NCBI RefSeq assembly: GCF_037113525.1
Contig: NZ_CP146963.1
Location: forward strand, 2,976,001-3,040,000
Length of the DNA stretch: 64,000 nucleotides
Reading direction: 5' to 3'
Source: Butyrivibrio fibrisolvens
GTDB lineage: Bacteria; Bacillota; Clostridia; Lachnospirales; Lachnospiraceae
Shown here: positions 27,432 to 34,148 of the stretch, piece by piece
How positions within the stretch are numbered: the first letter of the stretch is position 1
Layout of the letters: each line of letters starts with the position of its first letter
Program-made: the position numbers and the translations under genes
The notes under the pieces: generated by a model
What the model saw: only the letters and a program-made list of their open reading frames with translations
What the model was told of the DNA's origin: nothing
Database searches by the model: none

Positions 27432-29489
27432 TCATTTCCAGATACCAACACGGTCTTCAGGTGCAACGTACATTCCGTCGCCTTCCTGAATATCGAATGC
27501 TTCATAGAATGCATCCATGCTGGAAACAACTGCATTTACTCTTGCACGTCCAGGTGAGTGAACGTCGAGCATAAGGAGCATGCTTGCATACTCATAGGTC
27601 ATCTTCTCAGCCCACATGTTAGCATAAGAAATGAACATTTCCTGAAGGGCTTCCTTATCATGACCGACGATCTGTGTTACTGCATACATACCACCAAGGT
27701 CAGCGATGTTCTCTGTGATCGTAAGAGCACCGTCAACTGTTTCGCCTGTCTCTACTGATGGGAATACATCATAGTAGTCGATGATCTTCTGGCACATATC
27801 TGTGTATGTGATGTACTCTTCTTCTGTCCACCATGGATTGTAGTTACCATTAGCATCGTACTGTGAACCTGATGAATCGAATGCGTGGCTGATCTCGTGA
27901 CCGATTACAACACCGATAGCACCAAGGTTTGTAGCTTCAGAAGCGTCTGGATCATAGAAAGGCTTCTGCATGATACCTGCAAGGATTGTGATACCGTTGT
28001 TTGAAGGATCATAGAAAGCGTTGATTGTCTGTGGTGTAGCTATCCATTTTGTCTTATCAACAGGCTTTCCAAGAAGTGAAAGCTCATATGCCTTGTACAT
28101 GCTGTGCATGTCAATTACGTTAGATGTAAGTGTACCACCATCCTTCTTGCTTGTGATAGGAGCTTCAAGGCTAAGGTAATAGCTGAAGTCATCAGGATAT
28201 CCAACTTTGACCTGAAGAGTATCAAGCTTAGCAATAGCTGCCTGCTTAGTTGTCTCACTCATCCATGTCTGAGAATTGATGATGTTCTTGTACTCAGCAA
28301 TGATCTCGTGGATCATCTTTGTAACTTCTTCTTTAGCTTCTTTAGAGCAGTAGTTCTCTGTGTAAAGAACACCATAGTTCCAGTCAAGAGAACCAGCTGT
28401 CTGAGACATCCAGTAATACTCGTTTGGTCTAGCCTCTGTGATACCGTTCAACTTGTTACTAAGCTCTATAGTAAGATCATAAGCAGTCTGAGTTGTTACA
28501 GATGCAAGGTCACCGCAAAGAACTGTTGCTGAATAGTCCTTAAGTGCCTGAAGGTTGTCCTCTGTAAGAAGGCTGCTGCATACAGCAAACTTCTCTTCTT
28601 CAGGAACAAGATACATATCCTGTCCTGCAAATCCTTCAGCCTGCATGTAGCTTGCCATGTCGATTCCAGGGAATGCAGCGATAAGATCTGCTTCTGAATA
28701 AACATTGTAAACCTTCTCAACATCATAATAATCTGTTGTATCAAGCTCTGCAGATGCGATCTTTCTAGCGATAGCGTCTGTATTCTCAACCATTCTTACA
28801 GCTTCTTCCTGTGTAAAACCATTTACAACAAGAAGGTTAGCAAGATACTGGTTGTAAAGCTGAATGTAAGGCTCGTAAGCTTCGTTTTCATAGTAGTCCT
28901 TGCCCATAAGTGAATCACCGGCAGAAACTGATACTACGTATCTTGTAGAATCAAGCTCATCCTGAGATACACCAAACATAGGAAGGATTGAACCATATCC
29001 TGTGTCAACACTAAGGCTCATTACTGCAGTAACATACTCTGTAAGGCTGCCGGCATTAACGATAGCATCCATGTATGACTGGAATGCACCAAGTCCATCA
29101 GCATTTCTTGCTTCTGTATCGCTGTAAAGAGCATACAGATCATGAAGCTTCTGTTCCGGTGTTCCCTTTCCATAATTTTCTTTGGAATTGATTTCGGAGA
29201 AGATTTCTTCCATCTGAGCATCCTGTTCATCAGAAAGTTCTCCAAACCAGGACCACTGAGCATCTGTTGCAGGGATTTCGTGTGAAGCAAATGTTGTTGC
29301 ATTTACTACATCATAGAAATTATCCTTGTAGCTTGTGCCAGTAGCCTGAGACAGAGTTTCGAGCTGAGTCTCAATGCTGGTTGTTGCAACTTCGTCAGCG
29401 AAAGCTGTAATTGATGCCTGAGGCACAATTACCATAGAAGCTGCGATCATCACTGATAAAAGTGACTTTGTTTTAGATAATCTGAGCAT
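27432..29489 (-). CDS. Secreted M13-family zinc metallopeptidase (PepO/neprilysin-like)
   Basis: 685 residues with a Sec signal peptide ending near FADEVAT (about residue 33). The zinc site HEISH is at about residue 531, and the third ligand motif ENIADLGG at about 589. The C-terminus has the family ending PEDRVGIW. It should be an oligopeptidase acting outside the cell on short peptides. Length matches PepO. No lipobox is present, so it is probably released or loosely retained. It has its own promoter and terminator. Confidence 0.94.
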   Translation of the reverse strand: MLRLSKTKSLLSVMIAASMVIVPQASITAFADEVATTSIETQLETLSQATGTSYKDNFYDVVNATTFASHEIPATDAQWSWFGELSDEQDAQMEEIFSEINSKENYGKGTPEQKLHDLYALYSDTEARNADGLGAFQSYMDAIVNAGSLTEYVTAVMSLSVDTGYGSILPMFGVSQDELDSTRYVVSVSAGDSLMGKDYYENEAYEPYIQLYNQYLANLLVVNGFTQEEAVRMVENTDAIARKIASAELDTTDYYDVEKVYNVYSEADLIAAFPGIDMASYMQAEGFAGQDMYLVPEEEKFAVCSSLLTEDNLQALKDYSATVLCGDLASVTTQTAYDLTIELSNKLNGITEARPNEYYWMSQTAGSLDWNYGVLYTENYCSKEAKEEVTKMIHEIIAEYKNIINSQTWMSETTKQAAIAKLDTLQVKVGYPDDFSYYLSLEAPITSKKDGGTLTSNVIDMHSMYKAYELSLLGKPVDKTKWIATPQTINAFYDPSNNGITILAGIMQKPFYDPDASEATNLGAIGVVIGHEISHAFDSSGSQYDANGNYNPWWTEEEYITYTDMCQKIIDYYDVFPSVETGETVDGALTITENIADLGGMYAVTQIVGHDKEALQEMFISYANMWAEKMTYEYASMLLMLDVHSPGRARVNAVVSSMDAFYEAFDIQEGDGMYVAPEDRVGIWK

Positions 29490-29555
29490 ATATCTTTGTC
29501 CTTTCTAAATAATGTCATAACACAAAAAGTGTTAGATGATAATAGCTACCCATAC

Positions 29556-29584
29556 AGTTTAACAAAGTGTAAAATTGCTTGCAA
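29556..29584 (-). promoter_or_regulatory. Promoter of the M13 peptidase gene
   Basis: On the minus strand, TTGCAA (29584-29579), a 17-nt spacer, and TAAACT (29561-29556). Confidence 0.6.
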
Positions 29585-29690
29585 GATAACAGTAAAAGAT
29601 TATAATTTTTTAATCATTTTTTTGTTACAGTTCAGACCCTAGCTTGACGCACAACCCTAACGATTAAAAATCACATATTAAAATTGTCAC

Positions 29691-29723
29691 AAACCCAGAA
29701 AAAATCTGATTTTTTCTGGGTTT
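29691..29723. terminator. Hairpin inside the left end of the IS
   Basis: AAACCCAGAAAAAATC pairs with its complement around a single-base loop, and TTTTC follows. A shield against transcription entering from outside is a common feature near IS left ends. Confidence 0.7.
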
Positions 29724-29792
29724 TCTATTGCATTTATAATCGTTATGATATATAATATAAACGTAACGATGTATATTTGAAAGGAGCACACC

Positions 29793-30088
29793 ATGGGCAT
29801 AATTAAGCAGTTAGACAAACGAACCGGTATTACTTACGTGTATGAATCCAAGGCATACTGGGACAAAGAAAAAAGCAGAGCCGGGCAAAAAGAACACTGA
29901 TCGGAAGGATTGATCCGGAAACCGGTGAAATGGTTCCAACTGATGGAAGACATAGAAAGACCGCGGAAACCGAAGAAAAAGAACCCGACTACAAAAAGCT
30001 ATATGAAAAGCTTCAAAAGAAATGTGAAGCACAAGAAATACTCATCAAATCTCTCAAAGCAGAAATAAAACAGTTAAAGGCTAAGTAA
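29793..30088 (+). pseudogene. IS66 accessory ORF, split by a frameshift
   Basis: ATG at 29793 follows an AAGGAG site. The first frame reads MGIIKQLDKRTGITYVYES and stops at TGA 29898-29900. A -1 shift within the six-A run at 29868-29873 would continue into SRAKRTLIGRIDPETGE and a Lys/Glu-rich tail to TAA at 30086. The two parts together look like the small protein that precedes this kind of IS66 transposase. This could be a decay mutation or slippage on the A-run; the canonical A-AAA-AAG heptamer is not in the right frame. Confidence 0.65.
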
Positions 30089-30096
30089 TCACTTCT

Positions 30097-31803
30097 ATGA
30101 ACGACTATCAGTATGAAATAATTACAACTCTACAGTACCGCGTCAAGAATCTTCAGGCACAGGTTGATGCCTTCAAGAACGGATCCAAGTATCTGCAGAT
30201 GGATGCTCAGTATAAGAGTATGCTTTATACTGAAGAATGCCACATACACAAACTTGAAGTCGAGCTGTCCAAGGCTCACGCACAGACTATAGATGTCAGA
30301 AATAAATGGTGGGACACCATTGAAGATGTCTATAAGGATCATCAGAAAGAAATCGCTGCTAAAGATGCCAGGATCAGAGCGCTCGAGAAGCGCATCATCC
30401 TGGTGGAGCAGCAGCGAGATGCTGCCCTGGACAAGGTCGCTGAACAAAGGCGTGAATTATATGAAGTAAAAACTGAGCTTGAAGAAGAACAGGGAAAGAA
30501 TCTTAAACTGACGGCTCAGATCAACAGAGATTATGAGAACTCTTCTAAACCATCTTCCCAGTCTCCAAATCACAAGAAAATATCCAACAGCAGAGAAAAA
30601 AGCGGCAGACGTCCAGGCGGTCAGCCTGGGCACAAAGGTTACGGTCGAAAAAAGCAGGCTGTATCAGAGCCAGTTATTATGCTGCCTCCACCGGAAGAAG
30701 TACTTGAAGATCCTGACTTCAAGAAAACCGGCAAAGTCATCCGTAAACAGATGATAAATCTGAGGTTTTTCCTGGATGTTAACGAATACGCTGCTGAAGT
30801 CTACTATAATTCAAAGACGGGCGAAAGATCCCACGCGCAGTTCCCTGAAGGATATATCAATGACGTAAACTATGGCGGCAGCGTCAAAGCACTTGCATTC
30901 ATCCTTAATAATGAATGCTGTGTCTCCATAGACAAGACCATCAAACTTATTTCAGATCTCACTGACGGAAAACTGAGCATTTCAAAAGGCATGGTCAATG
31001 GTCTCTCCAAAGAATTCTCCATGAAAACGGATAAGGAAAAGAAAGAGCTTTTTGCATCACTGATGCAGAAGCCTGTACTCCATACAGATAACACCAATGC
31101 CAGAAGCAATGGAAGCAGTCGATTTGTATTTATTGTTGCTGCTCCGGATGGGACTGCCCAGTACTATTTCAGGGAAAACAAAGGTCATGCAGGAATAAAA
31201 GATACCCCTGTCGACCTTAACCAGTCAGCGATATTCATCCATGACCATGACACCACCTTTTATAATTATGGCAGTGGCCATCAGGAATGTATCGCTCATA
31301 TCCTGAGATACTGTAAAGACAGCATACAGAATGAGCCTGATCGGAAATGGAATAAGAAGATGTATAAACTTCTGCGGGAAATGGTTCATTACCGAAACGG
31401 CATTGATGAAACCACAGGATTTGATGAAAAAACTGTCATGGAATTTGAAGAAAGATATGACAGCATCCTGGAAGAAGCCCGAGAAGAATACGAATATATT
31501 CCACCCAGTAAATACTATAGGGAAGGCTATAACTTATACAGGCGCATGGCAAAGTATAGGTCCAGCCATCTGCTGTTTTTACATGATATAAGAGTTCCGC
31601 ACAACAATAACATGGCGGAACGTCTTTTGCGTGCCTATAAACGCAAGCAGCACCAAGTCATGAGTTTCCGCTCGGATGCGAGCATTGATTACCTCTGTCA
31701 GAGCATGAGTATGCTTCTGTCATTAAGACAGGATCCAGAATCCAGCGTGTATGACAGCGTATCGAAGATCTTCGATAGACAAAAGGCCGGTAGATCGACT
31801 TGA
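30097..31803 (+). CDS. IS66-family transposase
   Basis: 568 residues. An N-terminal coiled coil (about 1-145) is followed by the family linker PSSQSPNHKK and the basic RRPGGQPGHKGYG motif (about 170-180), then a DDE catalytic core. Candidate acidic residues are D in LHTDNTNAR, D in FIHDHDTTFY, and E in NNNMAERLLR. The C-terminus ends near the IS right inverted repeat. It appears intact and full length. It starts 9 nt after the accessory frame ends. Confidence 0.93.
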   Translation: MNDYQYEIITTLQYRVKNLQAQVDAFKNGSKYLQMDAQYKSMLYTEECHIHKLEVELSKAHAQTIDVRNKWWDTIEDVYKDHQKEIAAKDARIRALEKRIILVEQQRDAALDKVAEQRRELYEVKTELEEEQGKNLKLTAQINRDYENSSKPSSQSPNHKKISNSREKSGRRPGGQPGHKGYGRKKQAVSEPVIMLPPPEEVLEDPDFKKTGKVIRKQMINLRFFLDVNEYAAEVYYNSKTGERSHAQFPEGYINDVNYGGSVKALAFILNNECCVSIDKTIKLISDLTDGKLSISKGMVNGLSKEFSMKTDKEKKELFASLMQKPVLHTDNTNARSNGSSRFVFIVAAPDGTAQYYFRENKGHAGIKDTPVDLNQSAIFIHDHDTTFYNYGSGHQECIAHILRYCKDSIQNEPDRKWNKKMYKLLREMVHYRNGIDETTGFDEKTVMEFEERYDSILEEAREEYEYIPPSKYYREGYNLYRRMAKYRSSHLLFLHDIRVPHNNNMAERLLRAYKRKQHQVMSFRSDASIDYLCQSMSMLLSLRQDPESSVYDSVSKIFDRQKAGRST

Positions 31804-31829
31804 TGAATCAAGTGTAGTCTACCGGTCTT
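31783..31829 (+). terminator. Terminator at the transposase stop
   Basis: CCGGTAGA and ACTTGAT pair with ATCAAGT and TCTACCGG around the TGA stop codon, followed by TCTTCTTAT. Confidence 0.65.
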
Positions 31830-31883
31830 CTTATCTCAAGATAGGGTCTGAACTGTAACATTTTTTTAATATACTTTCTTGTC

Positions 31884-32181
31884 GAGAGCTTCATTCATTT
31901 AAAATCGCCCCATGCGCTTGAAGATTCCTGGGACAGGCAGTTGATAAATGATTTTGGGGGCATGAAAATTATATAAAATTCAAGGCATGATATCTGAAAT
32001 AATATATTCTAGGATCCGAAACTCGCTTCGCTCAAACATGCGGATCCTAAACAGAATATATTATTCCATCTATCATGCTCTTGAATTTAATATAATTTTC
32101 AAAGCCCCCCAAAATCATTTATCAACTGCCTGTCCCAGGAATCTTCAAGGTATAAGTGATATTTTAAATGTGAGAAGTCTC
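31884..32181 (+). ncRNA. Long covarying hairpin element, copy 1
   Basis: A 298-nt interrupted hairpin. The outer stem pairs CATTTAAAAT with ATTTTAAATG. After an internal loop, 31917-31961 pairs with 32104-32149 (about 45 bp, one bulged C). A second stem pairs 31963-31992 with 32070-32101. The apex is closed by GGATCC/GGATCC. The apical motif AACTCGCTTCGCTCAAACA (32020-32038) and the internal-loop motifs TTCAAGGCATGATA and TCCATCTATCA are shared with two other copies (43225, 49749). It ends 20 nt from the downstream end of the second immunity-like gene. No open frame explains it. Confidence 0.75.
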
Positions 32182-32200
32182 AGTTAGTTAAAGATTAAAA

Positions 32201-33004
32201 TCATTCTTTTTCCATCTTCTCGAACTGGATATTATAGTATGTTCTGTCTCCATATGCGAAAAAATAAAATTCAACATATACTTTGTCACCCACTTCAAAG
32301 TCAATTGCATTTTGATATGTTCCTACATATTTAATTTTTCCGTTTTCTTTCTTTTGCTCAAGAGTTATAGTATCTCCATCAATTTTTGTTACAACAAGAT
32401 GTTCTTCATATTTTTGTAAGCCGCCAAATGGCTCATCAGTTTCCATCAATTTATCGTCCAAGACATATGATGAATCTTTATACAGCTTATAGAATTCCAT
32501 TTGTTGCTCATATGTAAGTTTATACAATTTTACTCTAGAGTCTCCATTATAGTCCGTAACCAAGCGCTGTTCTTCTAAAAAGATTTTTATCGCTTCATCT
32601 TGCTCTTCAGGATTAACTCGCATAAAAAGTCTATCGCATTCCAACTCACAAATATAATCTAATGAAGAAATCAATTCTTCAGGAAAACACAACTTCTTAC
32701 CACAATCATTTAAATAATCATAGAATAATTCATTCTTTTCATAGTAAGCATTTTTAAGATCTTCGATAGAATAATCTTTTTCACACTCTATTTTCAAATA
32801 TAATGCCTGTGCTTTCAGCTTATATTCATAAAAACTTATATCATCATTGCTTTTAATTACATAAAAAAAGTAGTCTGCAGATTGATTAATTCTCTCTTGT
32901 TCTTTTTTCTTCTCAATGCCGCAATAAGTTAAATAAAATAAGGTTCCTATAATTATGACTATTATTAACGCAACTACCTTTTTTATAGTTTTCTTGTTTC
33001 TCAT
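32201..33004 (-). CDS. Candidate membrane-anchored immunity protein, paralogue 2
   Basis: The start is ATG 33004, with AGAGGA 9 nt upstream; a longer in-frame ATG at 33064 lies inside the orphan toxin-tail remnant. This gives 267 residues: one N-terminal membrane helix (about 7-27), a helical acidic domain, and a beta-rich C-terminal domain. It is a clear paralogue of the gene at 33288: in the stretch from LVTDY to EPF only 4 of 46 residues differ. Paralogous genes in a row just after a large WXG100-type gene are typical of immunity genes in polymorphic toxin loci. I do not recognise the family, and the role is inferred from context. Confidence 0.75.
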   Translation of the reverse strand: MRNKKTIKKVVALIIVIIIGTLFYLTYCGIEKKKEQERINQSADYFFYVIKSNDDISFYEYKLKAQALYLKIECEKDYSIEDLKNAYYEKNELFYDYLNDCGKKLCFPEELISSLDYICELECDRLFMRVNPEEQDEAIKIFLEEQRLVTDYNGDSRVKLYKLTYEQQMEFYKLYKDSSYVLDDKLMETDEPFGGLQKYEEHLVVTKIDGDTITLEQKKENGKIKYVGTYQNAIDFEVGDKVYVEFYFFAYGDRTYYNIQFEKMEKE

Positions 33005-33026
33005 TAAAATATCCTCTTCATTCTGC

Positions 33027-33179
33027 TTACTTAACCTCATCGTATAGTTCAGCCAATTGTTCATCAGTCAAATCTTCCATACAAGTAAAATCAAGAGTAT
33101 TTCTTTCACAATAATCATAGAACTTCTCTTCCATTTTGATATATTTTTCTGCTGCCTCATGCGCTTGCTTTCGAACCAA
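33027..33179 (-). pseudogene. Orphan toxin C-terminal tail remnant
   Basis: An open frame of about 50 codons without a start, bounded upstream by TGA at 33182. Its product (KYIKMEEKFYDYCERN, then TDEQLAELYDEV) resembles the last 45 residues of the 34149-36911 protein (MYKKMEEVLPQYCAEND, then DDRIREHLDDIYIE). It lies directly upstream of immunity paralogue 2, in the same relative position that the full toxin has to paralogue 1. It looks like what is left of a duplicated toxin-tail plus immunity unit. Confidence 0.65.
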
Positions 33180-33193
33180 TCACTATATTTGAA

Positions 33194-33234
33194 GAATAGG
33201 CACTTGATGTACTCTTGTCACCAAGTGCCTATTC
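33194..33234. repeat. 13-bp-arm hairpin between the immunity units
   Basis: GAATAGGCACTTG and CAAGTGCCTATTC are perfect complements separated by 15 nt. It lies upstream of the orphan toxin tail. No T-run follows on either strand. It may mark the junction of the duplication. Confidence 0.6.
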
Positions 33235-33287
33235 ACCCCTAGATGTGATATTTTATATATGAGAAGTCCCTGTCTATTAAATCTGAA

Positions 33288-34124
33288 TTATTCCTTTTCT
33301 ATTTTTTCGAACTGAACATTATAATACTTACAATCGTATCCAAATCCACCACCGCCATCAAATGAACAAAAGTAAAATTCAACCCACACAACATCGCCCA
33401 CCTCAAATTCATTTGCATTCTTGCATGTTCCAACGTATTTTATCTTGGTTCCATCATTTTCTTTCTGAAAAAGAGTAATAGTGTCTCCTTCAATTTTCTT
33501 TATAACGAGGTGTTTCTCAATTTGTTGGATTTTCCCACTAAATGGTTCATTCGTTTCCATCAATTTATCATCCAGCACATAGGACGAATCATTATATAGT
33601 TTATAGAACTCCATTTGCTGTTCATACGTGAGCTTATACAGTTTTATTCGACTATCACCATAGTAATCTGTAACAAGTTTTTGTTCTGCAATATAAATAT
33701 CTATAGCTTCATCCTGTTCTTCTGAGGTTACATACCTAAAACGATCTCTCCATCTATCTCCAGCAATATAATCTAATGCCCTAAACAGTTCATCTGGTAC
33801 ATAATCCCATTTATAAAAACAATTCATATAATCATAAAAGAGATCATTTCTTTCAAAATAAGCAGTTTCAAGATCTTCTAGCGTATAATCTTTTCCATAT
33901 TTTAAATTAGTATATAACGCATATACCTTTAATTCATATTCATTAAAGACAACTTCACCCGAATATTCCGCAACACAAAAAAGATCATCTGCACTGTTGT
34001 TTAAATAATGCCTATATTGATAATATTCTTGAAGTTTAATAATTCCTTTTTGAATTATAAAAGGAGCTATAAATATTAGAACAATTATTATTCTTATTTT
34101 TATCTCCCGGCTAATATGTTTCAT
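33288..34124 (-). CDS. Candidate membrane-anchored immunity protein, paralogue 1
   Basis: 278 residues starting 24 nt after the toxin-like gene stops, with AAGGAG 8 nt upstream. One membrane helix near the N-terminus (about 8-28) is followed by a helical acidic region (EEQDEAIDIYIAEQ) and a beta-rich C-terminal half (FEVGDVVWVEFYF). A Gly-rich loop (FDGGGGFGYD) is absent from its paralogue. Membrane anchoring suggests it protects at the envelope or against a membrane-active toxin. The role is inferred from the position next to the toxin-like gene and the duplication. Confidence 0.75.
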   Translation of the reverse strand: MKHISREIKIRIIIVLIFIAPFIIQKGIIKLQEYYQYRHYLNNSADDLFCVAEYSGEVVFNEYELKVYALYTNLKYGKDYTLEDLETAYFERNDLFYDYMNCFYKWDYVPDELFRALDYIAGDRWRDRFRYVTSEEQDEAIDIYIAEQKLVTDYYGDSRIKLYKLTYEQQMEFYKLYNDSSYVLDDKLMETNEPFSGKIQQIEKHLVIKKIEGDTITLFQKENDGTKIKYVGTCKNANEFEVGDVVWVEFYFCSFDGGGGFGYDCKYYNVQFEKIEKE

Positions 34125-34148
34125 TATATTATCTCCTTCAATAATACG

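Larger units (their letters stand above)
29623..31860 (+). mobile_element. IS66-family insertion sequence (ISBst12-like layout)
   Basis: Perfect 18-bp terminal inverted repeats, TGTTACAGTTCAGACCCT at 29623-29640 and its complement at 31843-31860, bound a 2238-bp element. It carries an accessory reading frame and one transposase, with no separate tnpB, as in the ISBst12 subgroup. Both ends abut T-runs (six on the left, seven on the right), so the target duplication cannot be delimited. It lies between the peptidase gene and the first structured element. Confidence 0.92.

Noticed and set aside
29611..31870. Target-site duplication of the IS66 element.
   Set aside because: Both flanks are runs of T, so a defined duplication cannot be identified.
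31884..32181. Copy 1 of the long hairpin as the end of the adjacent IS.
   Set aside because: The IS has clear 18-bp terminal repeats that end at 31860, and two further copies of the hairpin occur with no IS nearby.
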